Positions 43,512 through 52,325 of a stretch of DNA of 64,000 nt are shown one piece after another; position 1 is the first letter of the stretch, and every line of letters begins with the position of its first letter. The notes below the pieces were generated by a model. That model saw only the letters and a program-made list of their open reading frames with translations. It ran no database searches and was not told the origin of the DNA. This DNA is from Natrinema sp. SYSU A 869 (GTDB lineage: Archaea > Halobacteriota > Halobacteria > Halobacteriales > Natrialbaceae), in the NCBI RefSeq assembly GCF_019879105.1, contig NZ_CP082248.1, positions 682,001 to 746,000 of the forward strand, given 5' to 3'. A program made the translations under genes and the position numbers.

Positions 43512-45808
43512 ACAGTTCGGTTCGTCTCAGATGTCTTGGGCCGAACGGCAGTGACGCCACCGTGAGCAGTCGCACCACCACCGAAGGTCACGACCTCGTC
43601 GCAGTTGTAGAATTGTTCAGTGCCATCGGCTCGCTCTTGCAGCGGTGGCGAGAGGATATTCTCGACTCGAGTCGCCCACTCTGTCTCGGAGTCACCAGGT
43701 CGAACGACGAAGATCGGAATTCGATCCGCTTCGTGGGCTCGCTTGAGATTCTGCAAGACCTTGACGGGTCGCTCTGGCGTCGTTGTCTCAGCCTCGATGT
43801 TGAACACGACGTCGTGATCTGGATGCGTCGCGATGGCGTCCGGTTGCTCGCTTCCGTCCTGCTCGAGGATTTCGACACTGAATCCACGTTCGGTGAGTGC
43901 TGTTTCCGTCTCGAGGAGGAGTGCATCGTGACTCGACCCACCGGCAGATCTGACAGTGCCCGTCTCGGGTTCGACCACTGTTTCTCCGTCGTCAGTGAGC
44001 CGAACCACGATGTCGTCGTTCTGCAGCGTAACCTCAAGCAACCGGGATTCCTCACGAACGTCAGGCAAGTCTTCGGGTGCAACGTCGATCTCAGGCTCAG
44101 TATTCTCGAGACGGGCCGCGAGTTCCTCGTCGACAATAGTGACATCGACCCAGCCGTTTTCTGCTCGCACGCTTTCTCGAATCTGGACTGCACGAACGGC
44201 TTCCGCCATCGTTTCCTCGAGAATCTGCTTGGGGTTCGCCGCCTCGTTCGAATCGCTATAGATGAGATCCTGTAGAATCTCAGCGTCCGTCAGCGGATCA
44301 GTCCCATACCGCTCGAGGCTCGCTTCGACAATCACGTCAACAGCCTCGGCAGATCGAAGCGGTGGGTACGGCGGGAACATATTGAGGAGCAGCGGCTCCG
44401 AGTAGCGTCCACCATCGAGCGGTAATTTCGTCCAGGCTTTGTACTGATCTGTCGAAATCAGGTCCTCTGCGGTGTAGTCTTGGAACCGTTTCATCAGGAG
44501 CCGAGCGTCGTCGACGTCGTTGACCGAGAAGGCGAGGAGGTTGTCACAATTGTTCTGCATTGCCTTCAGCGTGTCCTCGTCGAGTTGGGAGGGATACTGC
44601 GAAGCCAAAGTCACCGACAGTCGCATTGACCGAGCACGGGCCAGCATCGACTCGATATCGAGATTGTCACTGGCGATGTCGTCAAACTCGTCACAAAGGA
44701 CGAAATAAGGATCTGGATCGGAATCGCGTTCGTACGACCGATGCTGAATGGCACTCCAGAGATTCCGCATCACGCCGAGGGTGACCATCTTCTTGATGTC
44801 CGTATTCTCGACGGGCGTTCGAACGATGACGATGCGGTCGTTGTCGATGATATCTCGGAAGTCGATGGTGCTCTCGCGATGGGCGATGATTCGGCGAATT
44901 ACCGAGTTCTCGACCCACGACTTGATCCGTTTCAGAAGTGGCCGGATCGTCTCTTCTTCCATATTCGCGATCTCGAGACAGAACTCCCTGATATAGGGAT
45001 CCTCGACATCGAGTGCGAAGTCCTCCCGTCGCTCGGCGTTGAGCAACGTGAAATACATATCGATAATGGAGAACGGTTTCTCCGATTTCATCATCGCTCG
45101 GGCCATCGACTCGGTAATCGCCTCCATATTGATACCCCAGTAGTCGGACGTGTCAAAGACCGCCTTCAGGTTCTCGACCCGGTTTTCGATCTCGTTCTCG
45201 AGTTCCTCGGTTGTCTCACATTCGGGCACCTCAAGGAAATTCATCCCGACCGTCTTCTCGTGGGTGGTCGACCCAGGCTCGATCCAGACCACGTCCTCGA
45301 GACGGTGTTCGGGAAGCTTCCGAAGCAGTTCACGGGAGTCTCGGCCTTTCGGATCGAAGTACACGAAGCCGTGGCCAGCGTACGCCCACTGAACCATCAT
45401 ATTCAGGAGTGCTGTGGTTTTCCCATAGCCGGTGGTGCCCGTAATCCAGATATGACGGAAGAGCGAGTCAAAGCGAAGTGGTGCTTCACGGAAGCCAGTC
45501 TGGGGATCTTTATCGTAGCCGATCCAGAGCGGTGCAGACGAGGTATCGACACCTGCCTCGAACATCTCGCGGATAAACGGTCCTGCGACAGTCCCCTCAC
45601 GAGCCGTCTCAGTGACAGCTTGCTTCCCTCCGACGGAGCTAGTCTTCTGCTCAGCGATATCGTACGTCTCGCCGAGTCGGGACTGGGGAGCTGGTGGTGA
45701 ATCAGCCCCTGAGCCACTGTCACCAGTGGCTTGTGTCGCTGGCTTGGTCTCCGTCTCTTCCGTTGCTTCTCCGGACTTGTCGCGGTCAAAGAATCGATCA
45801 AACACCAT
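43244..45808 (-). CDS. VirD4/TraG-like conjugation coupling ATPase (3' end frameshifted)
   Basis: The 854-codon frame starts MVFDRFFDRDKSG. A P-loop (GTTGYGKTTALL, about residue 125) and Walker B (FVLCDEFDDIA, about 365) fit VirD4/TraG or HerA-related ATPases. RHIWITGTTG and SLASQYPSQLD-type segments (VTLASQYPSQL) are typical of coupling proteins. The region after residue 500 is acidic and beta-rich. From about residue 767 the frame is nonsense, and the natural continuation lies in 42795-43505. It probably drives DNA into the transfer channel. It overlaps the upstream gene by 11 bases. Confidence 0.85.
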   Translation of the reverse strand: MVFDRFFDRDKSGEATEETETKPATQATGDSGSGADSPPAPQSRLGETYDIAEQKTSSVGGKQAVTETAREGTVAGPFIREMFEAGVDTSSAPLWIGYDKDPQTGFREAPLRFDSLFRHIWITGTTGYGKTTALLNMMVQWAYAGHGFVYFDPKGRDSRELLRKLPEHRLEDVVWIEPGSTTHEKTVGMNFLEVPECETTEELENEIENRVENLKAVFDTSDYWGINMEAITESMARAMMKSEKPFSIIDMYFTLLNAERREDFALDVEDPYIREFCLEIANMEEETIRPLLKRIKSWVENSVIRRIIAHRESTIDFRDIIDNDRIVIVRTPVENTDIKKMVTLGVMRNLWSAIQHRSYERDSDPDPYFVLCDEFDDIASDNLDIESMLARARSMRLSVTLASQYPSQLDEDTLKAMQNNCDNLLAFSVNDVDDARLLMKRFQDYTAEDLISTDQYKAWTKLPLDGGRYSEPLLLNMFPPYPPLRSAEAVDVIVEASLERYGTDPLTDAEILQDLIYSDSNEAANPKQILEETMAEAVRAVQIRESVRAENGWVDVTIVDEELAARLENTEPEIDVAPEDLPDVREESRLLEVTLQNDDIVVRLTDDGETVVEPETGTVRSAGGSSHDALLLETETALTERGFSVEILEQDGSEQPDAIATHPDHDVVFNIEAETTTPERPVKVLQNLKRAHEADRIPIFVVRPGDSETEWATRVENILSPPLQERADGTEQFYNCDEVVTFGGGATAHGGVTAVRPKTSETNRTVWTRGTVISFFQTVKQSLPAFQMRAPSRKTVCQPTIAMIKKPASIRSTRVERPMSTTRETTLRRSGCRSNGRSILPSTCQIRIIRMIAT

Positions 45809-46946
45809 TGTGTCCTCTGTTGTTGACGTTGTGTTCAGTGGAAGCGCTGCTATCGGCGGATTGTTCGTATTGGCCAAGATCGGCGGGAACGCGGTCGCCA
45901 CGTTGCGTATATCGCCAGTCGATCTTTGGCGTCTCAATCTCTGTATTGGGGATGTGCGCGACGCCGGCGAGTTCGTCGACGGTCATGATCATGTGCCGAT
46001 CGACCCACTCGCGGTCACTCATCCGCTGGACGAATCGCCGGAGCCGCTTCGCTCGCTTCCGCTCCCTGCGATGCCAGACCGGGGTATCGCTGAGCCCTTG
46101 CTCGGTGATCGCGTTGTAGTACTTCCTGAACATCCCCGCGACACCGTGGGCTCGAGATTCGGCTTCGTCCTGTTCTACCGAGGCAGCGAGAACGCGGATA
46201 TTGACGTGGAACGCCTGTTCACCACGTTGCTGTTCGATCGTCTTCGCGGCCTGCTTATCCTTGGCGCTCGGTGGTCTCGTTTGCGGGTTGATCCAGCCGA
46301 CGGATGTCCCTTGGCGAAGTGCGTGGGCGAGTTCGTCGACGCTATTGTGCTTGAACCGGTCACCGTCGGTCCACGACTGTTTCGCAGGCCGGAAGATGAC
46401 CTGTGTGACGACCGTACTCTCGTCGAGCGACAACATCTCGCTCGTGATCTCACCGTAGGGGTCTGTCTCGAACCCTTCGCTGTTGTGATGGCGAATCGGG
46501 TAGTAGGGTATCTTCTCCATCTCGAGCCACGCGCCAGCGACATACTCGTCAGAGCCGATGATAGGAAACGCAGGAGCCTCCTCTACTTGGAATACCTCAC
46601 TGTTGGCATAGTTGTTCCCGACACGCCGTCTGAATTTGTCGGCGGCCGCCTCGCTGGCAGCGTGCATGTAGAATCTGATCTTCCCCTCGTCGAACCAGAC
46701 CTCGAACGAGTGGTGATCGCTCGTATTCTTCCCGCGGAAATTGGTTGTCACATCGTGGACCGACTGGAGGACTCCTGCACCATCTACCACTCCCTCGTTT
46801 TCTTTGTAGGGACGAATCCGCAGTAGCGTTCCTGGCGTGTCGGCTTGCTGTTGGACGAACGAGTCGTGCTCTCCGTAGTCGAGTTGCGTCGCCTTGTACC
46901 GTGGCGACGAACTCAGGATCTTCCTGATTTGCTTGAGCCTAGTCAT
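45798..46946 (-). CDS. Conjugation-operon protein between the VirB4-like and VirD4-like ATPases
   Basis: The 382-residue protein starts MTRLKQIRKILSSSP; the longer frame upstream is only another phase of the VirB4 gene. RIRPYKENEGVVDGAGVLQSVHDV and FEVWFDEGKIRFYMHAASE look like the soluble N-terminal domain that other archaeal and candidate-phylum transfer ATPases carry fused (DUF8128-like pattern, seen by eye). It contains no P-loop. It overlaps both ATPase genes by 8 and 11 bases, so it probably forms a complex with one or both. Confidence 0.7.
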   Translation of the reverse strand: MTRLKQIRKILSSSPRYKATQLDYGEHDSFVQQQADTPGTLLRIRPYKENEGVVDGAGVLQSVHDVTTNFRGKNTSDHHSFEVWFDEGKIRFYMHAASEAAADKFRRRVGNNYANSEVFQVEEAPAFPIIGSDEYVAGAWLEMEKIPYYPIRHHNSEGFETDPYGEITSEMLSLDESTVVTQVIFRPAKQSWTDGDRFKHNSVDELAHALRQGTSVGWINPQTRPPSAKDKQAAKTIEQQRGEQAFHVNIRVLAASVEQDEAESRAHGVAGMFRKYYNAITEQGLSDTPVWHRRERKRAKRLRRFVQRMSDREWVDRHMIMTVDELAGVAHIPNTEIETPKIDWRYTQRGDRVPADLGQYEQSADSSASTEHNVNNRGHNGV

Positions 46947-49900
46947 GGTCTTGGATGTCACACTCCGTTTCAGTTGTGTCTCCTTTGGTCGGTGATTCCC
47001 CACCGTCAGTCCGGACATGTGCCTCGTCAGCGTCCGTCTCGAGGGCATGGTCAACGACCGCATCGAGGACTTCTTCTTTCGTGAGATCCTCCTCGAGAAG
47101 ACGACTCGCTGTGTCTGCAGTGAGATCGAGATGCGTCGCAAGCGCGTTGCGCTGTGCTTCGTTTTCGACGAACTCTTCGAAGGCGAGCAACTCTGCTGAG
47201 TCGTCGCTAATCGCTTGCTGGATGAAGGCCTGGTCGTCAGGTTCGTAGTCGATGACCCGTTTCTCGAAGTCATCAGCAACAACGTGCAGCGGGTACGTCC
47301 CGTGTTCCTCGACACGGACAAGCGACTGGCTATAGCCGAGATCCTCTTTCCCGGCGTCAGCACCTCTGACGTATCGGCGCTGCTCTTCCGTCAAGCCGAT
47401 TTTGTCGGCTGTCCCGTCGTCCAGATCGGGGAGCTTGTGGAAGACCTTGATCGGACACATGCCGATGATCTTCTCTGCCTGTTCGGTTTCGTAGAACTCC
47501 TGAGCAGTCTGCGAGAGTAACACCATTCGAAGCCCAGCGTGGCGCTGATGACGGAACGCCGTCTCGAGGAAATCAAGGTTCGCCTGGTCCTCGAAGAGGT
47601 AGTGCGCTTCGTCGATCGCGAGCTCGACGTTCCGTTGGGTGTTCTTCGCCTGCTGATAGATCGTCGAGAGCAGGAGCTGCATCAGGAACGTCTGGCGGTC
47701 GATCCCCGATGCACTACCCTCGATCTGACCGAGATCGATGTAGACGACCTTGTTGTCGCCCTCGAGGATATTGATCTCCGAGCGGTGTGAGAGATTTTCG
47801 TAGGAACCGCCCTCTCGGAAGGGCTGAAACGCGATTGCGAGTTCGTCTGCATATTGTGCGGCACGCTCGCGAGCAGATTCGGATGCCGCAATATTGTGCT
47901 CATCCGGGTTCTCAGCGATATCACAGAGAATCCGATGGACGTCCTGCATCGTCGGTGAGTTCGCCGACGTGTGCGTCGAGACGTCGTCCTCAACGATCCC
48001 TGCTTGTCGGTAGGACTCATCAATAACGTACGAGAGGACACCAGTTTCGGCTCCGAGTTCGATATCACGAGCGTCGAGGAAGTTCTCGAGAACGGCGTAG
48101 ACCTCGTCTTTCTTCGCCGAGAGGGGAGAGATGCCATCGCTGGACTCGAGGACGTGCTGTGGCGTCTCTCGGATCTCGAGTGGGTTGAGCTTCGTGTCGC
48201 CGCCGACGGTGATCGTTTTTGCGTTCAGGGCATCCGCGATGCCACGGAAGCCGCCGACTGGATCGACGAGGACGAGCATCGTGTCGTTGCGTCGTTTCAT
48301 CATCCGAAGGTGGCGCATGATGTCGCCGAACGTCTTCCCAGCACCCGGCATCCCGACGACGAGTTCGCTGTGTCCCGTCTCGAGTTCCCACGGATTGATT
48401 CGGACTGGTGACCCGTTGTGACCGTGATAGCCGTATTCGATACCGTCGTCCATCATGAGGTAGTTCGACGAGAACGGGAACATCGCGCCGATCGCCTGAT
48501 TCGTCAGTGTGGACATCCGATCGCGGCCGAGTTCGTTTGCTCCAAGCGGTGACACCGTTGCGAGGCCACGTTCCTGCCAGCGGCTCGCAACTTTGAGCGT
48601 ACAGTTCGCCGGCGCATCCTTGATGATCGAGCGTAATCGAGTCGTCTGATTCTCGAGTTCTTGCTGACTTTCGGCAGCGAGGCGAATGAACACACCACCC
48701 CGGTAGAACGATGCTTTGTTCGCCCGAACGAGCGACCGCATGTACTTCGCCTGGTCGATATCGTCCTGCAGATCTTCGGCTTTGAGACTGTTCGAGTCGT
48801 GCTGGTTGATCTTCAAGTCCGAAATCCAGTCGGCCATCATGTCCTGGGCCGACTGACTATCGAACGGATCGAGGTGGATGCTGAGATCCGTCTGCAGATC
48901 GGTCTCGAGTAAGAGTCGCTCGAGGAGTCCATCCGACGGCTCTTCAGGGAATTGTTCGATCCAGAACGTACGGACGTATGTCTCGTCGTTGATCACGGCG
49001 TAGGTCGTTTCCCAGTCGATCGTCGAGGGAGCGATAACCGACTGGTGCATCGTCGACGTGTCTGGTAGCCGGTCATCGGAAGGAACCGGCGGATCATCGT
49101 CAGCGTCCTCGTCACTGTTCTCTTCGGCATGGTTGCTCGAGTTCGTGTCCGACAGATCGTCGTGTTCGTCCATTGCATCGAGGACGTCATCCGGGTCGGG
49201 CGTCGCTGGGACACCGTCGCTAATCCCGTGCGAGACGACCGGGAACGTACCGAGCGCGGTCGTGATATCAGCGTACTCTTCCGCTTGGCACGTCCAGTAC
49301 TCCTTCGTGATCCGAGCGAGGTCGTATGCGTCGACAGGGCTAACTGAACACCGGTAGAGCGACGAGCCGCCACGGCGGAGCTGTGTGAGTCGAGACTCGA
49401 GTTGTTCTTCTTTGAGTCGCTCACGCTCGGAGTCGGTCAGATCATCGGTCTGGAACCGGTCGAAGAATCGGCCTAATGCGGGCATCTCTGCAAGATAGGC
49501 GAGGACACTATCGTCAGTTTCGTCGAAGTGCTCAATATCCGCATCGTTCACTGCAGTAATAAGGTAGTACTCGCGGATCGTGGTCGTCTCAGAGTCGATC
49601 TCCCTGTTTTCGGTCGTGTTCGCCGAAACGTATTCCTCGAGAAGCCGTTTCAAGACTGGACGCGAGCGAACGTCGACATCACCAAGTCGATCCTGGTGTG
49701 CACGGACAATCTCATCCTCATCGACCTCTCGACTGGTGACGTAGATCTTCACTGGAAAGTCGACAGTCGAGTTGGCAAACTCCGAGAGTGATTGAACGGC
49801 CTTCGCCCACGCATTGTCGTCCTCGAGAGCCATATTCGCTGGCTCGACTTTCATCGCTCCGACGAGTGCTCCGTCCGTTCGTTCGACAGCGTGGGGATAC

Positions 49901-50256
49901 ACCCGCTGTAAGCGGGTCAGGTAGCGAACCTCGCTGTTGTCCGCATCGCCGTGGGTATACTCCTTGTTCTTGATCGCCCAGCCGAAACGGGCAGCGAGCC
50001 ACTCCGTGAGCCAGAGGTATCTGGGCTTGACCTTGTGGAGCAAGAACAGCAGCGTCGTGAGCATGATCCCGAAGCCCAGTACGGGAATCGTCAGTGCCGC
50101 CGGGACGAACGTCGCTGCAACAACGGTGACGAACGCCACTGCAAGGAACAGCATGAGTTCGCCGATCGTATAACCCCGGAAGAATGCCGTTGTGCCACCC
50201 AGTGACTGGTGGATCTTTCGCGCGTTATACTCATGGTCTGCTGTGTTCGTACTCAT
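46939..50256 (-). CDS. VirB4/TraE-like conjugation ATPase
   Basis: The 1105-residue protein starts MSTNTADHEYNARK. Two membrane helices lie near residues 25-70 (GELMLFLAVAFVTVVAATFV), suggesting a fused VirB3/PrgI-like anchor. Walker A GMPGAGKTFGD is near residue 635, Walker B VELAIDEAHYLF near 878, and LSQTAQEFYE is a VirB4-type motif. An acidic, non-conserved insert (EENSDEDADDDPP) precedes the P-loop half. It should power pilus or channel assembly at the membrane. It starts 5 bases after the VirB6-like gene. Confidence 0.9.
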   Translation of the reverse strand: MSTNTADHEYNARKIHQSLGGTTAFFRGYTIGELMLFLAVAFVTVVAATFVPAALTIPVLGFGIMLTTLLFLLHKVKPRYLWLTEWLAARFGWAIKNKEYTHGDADNSEVRYLTRLQRVYPHAVERTDGALVGAMKVEPANMALEDDNAWAKAVQSLSEFANSTVDFPVKIYVTSREVDEDEIVRAHQDRLGDVDVRSRPVLKRLLEEYVSANTTENREIDSETTTIREYYLITAVNDADIEHFDETDDSVLAYLAEMPALGRFFDRFQTDDLTDSERERLKEEQLESRLTQLRRGGSSLYRCSVSPVDAYDLARITKEYWTCQAEEYADITTALGTFPVVSHGISDGVPATPDPDDVLDAMDEHDDLSDTNSSNHAEENSDEDADDDPPVPSDDRLPDTSTMHQSVIAPSTIDWETTYAVINDETYVRTFWIEQFPEEPSDGLLERLLLETDLQTDLSIHLDPFDSQSAQDMMADWISDLKINQHDSNSLKAEDLQDDIDQAKYMRSLVRANKASFYRGGVFIRLAAESQQELENQTTRLRSIIKDAPANCTLKVASRWQERGLATVSPLGANELGRDRMSTLTNQAIGAMFPFSSNYLMMDDGIEYGYHGHNGSPVRINPWELETGHSELVVGMPGAGKTFGDIMRHLRMMKRRNDTMLVLVDPVGGFRGIADALNAKTITVGGDTKLNPLEIRETPQHVLESSDGISPLSAKKDEVYAVLENFLDARDIELGAETGVLSYVIDESYRQAGIVEDDVSTHTSANSPTMQDVHRILCDIAENPDEHNIAASESARERAAQYADELAIAFQPFREGGSYENLSHRSEINILEGDNKVVYIDLGQIEGSASGIDRQTFLMQLLLSTIYQQAKNTQRNVELAIDEAHYLFEDQANLDFLETAFRHQRHAGLRMVLLSQTAQEFYETEQAEKIIGMCPIKVFHKLPDLDDGTADKIGLTEEQRRYVRGADAGKEDLGYSQSLVRVEEHGTYPLHVVADDFEKRVIDYEPDDQAFIQQAISDDSAELLAFEEFVENEAQRNALATHLDLTADTASRLLEEDLTKEEVLDAVVDHALETDADEAHVRTDGGESPTKGDTTETECDIQDHD

Positions 50257-50261
50257 CGAAA

Positions 50262-51470
50262 TCACCACCTCGAGACCTTCTCTTTCGTGTTTTTGAATCC
50301 ACGCTTCGCTCGAGTCGATGTCTTCTGTGTCGCCTTGCGGGCATCATCTGCGGCTTTGTCACGCATGCGACCCGTCTTCGACTTCCGCAGGTTGTTGTAT
50401 CGGCCGGCGTGAGTCTTCGTTGAGCGAGCCGAGGAGCCGAGTTTGTACGCTTTCGAGTTACCGCTCTCGAGTGTCGTCTGGCCGCTCTTCGTTACAGCAC
50501 CAACCTGGTTGTCTGCGTATCCACGATGGACGTTTCGAGCACCACGGACAGCCTTTCCAGAGGTGCGCTTTGCCTTCGCAGCCCCAGATTTGGCTGCTGC
50601 AGGATTCGTTGCGGTAACACCTTTCTGGGCGATGGTCCGCATTGCCGGGCTACTCCAGTAGACCGTCATGACCATCGCAATAATCGCTGTAGGGATCAGT
50701 GCTAGTCCGATGAATAACGAAAAGAGACCCTTAACCGAGGTCTCGAGCCCGCCCACCTCCCATCCAATTCGGAAGAGGATCGCTGGCGGAATCCCAGCAA
50801 GCACTAATCCCGGGTAGACACCTGCAGCTTGACGTGCCATGTTCGCCGCTGGACTAAACGGCCAGGCTTCCATTGACCAGAGAACGCCCAGCAACGGCAT
50901 TATTGGCGTTAATACGCAAAGAGCGATCCAGCGGAGAGCAACAACGAATCCTGCGATGACCAAGAAGAAGTTCGATATGACGACCATCGCAAGAATGGCA
51001 AACGTGCCTCCAAGAGAGGATTGGATAAGACCACCGAGCCCTGCTGACATCTCGTCAGTCGGGGCTATCGTCATTCCGACTGCGTCGATGAACTGCAGCG
51101 GAATCGATACCAGTGGAAACCAAACGAAGGTACTCATGAATACAAGTCCAAGTCGTCGCAGGAGCTGCTTTCTCCGATACTCGCTCATCGAACCCGCTCG
51201 GAGACCAACAAACGCAAAGCCGATGACTGTCATCATGATCGCTAACGGCATGATATACGAGAGGTACACGTCTTGATACAGACTCTCCCATGGCGTGTTG
51301 TCTGGAACTCCAACAACCATATATCCCGAATCCGATTTTGGGGTTGGAACTCCGACGATAGGTCCTAAAACCGCTTCATAGATATTATTGACAAGACCGA
51401 GAAGGGCATCGGTGAAATCTTCGATGACGTTCTCGATTGCGTTCTCAACCTCTTCTTGCAGCCATGCCAT
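50262..51470 (-). CDS. VirB6/TrbL-like polytopic membrane protein
   Basis: The 402-residue protein begins with an amphipathic helix (MAWLQEEVENAIENVIEDF). Six or more hydrophobic segments follow between residues 70 and 280 (IMPLAIMMTVIGFAFVGL, FAILAMVVISNFFLVIAGFVV, LFSLFIGLALIPTAIIAMVM). The C-terminal 120 residues are strongly basic (KAKRTSGKAVRGARNVHRG), unusual in a haloarchaeon and suited to DNA or an acidic partner. Position and topology suggest the inner-membrane channel subunit. Confidence 0.75.
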   Translation of the reverse strand: MAWLQEEVENAIENVIEDFTDALLGLVNNIYEAVLGPIVGVPTPKSDSGYMVVGVPDNTPWESLYQDVYLSYIMPLAIMMTVIGFAFVGLRAGSMSEYRRKQLLRRLGLVFMSTFVWFPLVSIPLQFIDAVGMTIAPTDEMSAGLGGLIQSSLGGTFAILAMVVISNFFLVIAGFVVALRWIALCVLTPIMPLLGVLWSMEAWPFSPAANMARQAAGVYPGLVLAGIPPAILFRIGWEVGGLETSVKGLFSLFIGLALIPTAIIAMVMTVYWSSPAMRTIAQKGVTATNPAAAKSGAAKAKRTSGKAVRGARNVHRGYADNQVGAVTKSGQTTLESGNSKAYKLGSSARSTKTHAGRYNNLRKSKTGRMRDKAADDARKATQKTSTRAKRGFKNTKEKVSRW

Positions 51471-52325
51471 TCAATTCTCACCCTCACTAGGTGTGGATTC
51501 AGTAGAGCTGCCATCGCCGATGGTGATTTCACATGACTGGTCGCCTCCGTACTTGATTTGCTGAGTGTATGATGGGTCTGATCCGACCTGAACAACAGCC
51601 GTGACAGTCATCGGTTCTGTCTCAAGTTCGCTACAGTCTAGCGAGTGAACTGCACCGTCTGTCGCATAGACTGATCTCTTAGAATAGACTGTAGTCTCTC
51701 CCGGCGGCAAGCGCGTTTCATGGTAGTACGACTGCGATTCCTTGGACTGTAGTCGGGCGACTGGTGCCCCTGCCCATTCGAGTTCGGTGAGCAACGATGG
51801 AATTGTTCCTTTATTCTTGATTACGACAGCTGCATACTCATCCCAGACAGGCGAATTCTTGTCCCAGTCCATGTCGGGGTTCTCTGCCGCCCACAACACG
51901 TCCGTGATCGTACAATCTGCCTTGAGCGTGATCGTTGTCGTACCGAGCTGTTGGTCTCCATCGAGGGCAATTAACTCATATTCTCCGGCAGGAGTCTCAT
52001 CTGATTCTCCGAAAATTTCGAACGACGTCTTGGTTTCGCCAGTCTCGAGACGCTGTTGATCGTGGAGTTCACCATCCGGATCGACGAGGTTGATGAACTC
52101 GACCGAAGCATCATCGGTTACTTCGATCTCGAGACTCTCTTCGACGATCTTGACGGAATTGAATACGTCGCTCCCGTCGGCACTAATTCCATTCCCGTCT
52201 GTACTATTGTTCGGGGAATCGGACTCCGACGTACAGCCAGCAAGAGCGGCTGTACTCACGCCGAGGCCAGCGAGGACTGATCGACGAGCGATACGACTCT
52301 CGTCCGTATGAGTGTCTTCTGTCAT
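51471..52325 (-). CDS. Tat lipoprotein of the conjugation operon
   Basis: The 284-residue protein has a Tat leader and lipobox (IARRSVLAGLGVSTAALAGC), then an acidic mature part with beta-sandwich-like strands (ETKTSFEIFGESDETPAGEYELIALDG). It should be anchored outside the membrane. It abuts the VirB6-like gene without a gap and overlaps the next by 4 bases. It is likely an external component of the transfer apparatus. No close family is recognised. Confidence 0.75.
   Translation of the reverse strand: MTEDTHTDESRIARRSVLAGLGVSTAALAGCTSESDSPNNSTDGNGISADGSDVFNSVKIVEESLEIEVTDDASVEFINLVDPDGELHDQQRLETGETKTSFEIFGESDETPAGEYELIALDGDQQLGTTTITLKADCTITDVLWAAENPDMDWDKNSPVWDEYAAVVIKNKGTIPSLLTELEWAGAPVARLQSKESQSYYHETRLPPGETTVYSKRSVYATDGAVHSLDCSELETEPMTVTAVVQVGSDPSYTQQIKYGGDQSCEITIGDGSSTESTPSEGEN

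Noticed and set aside
46947-47363. Upstream extension of the accessory conjugation gene by 139 codons
   Set aside because: It lies wholly inside the VirB4-like gene and has Ser/Arg-rich nonsense composition.
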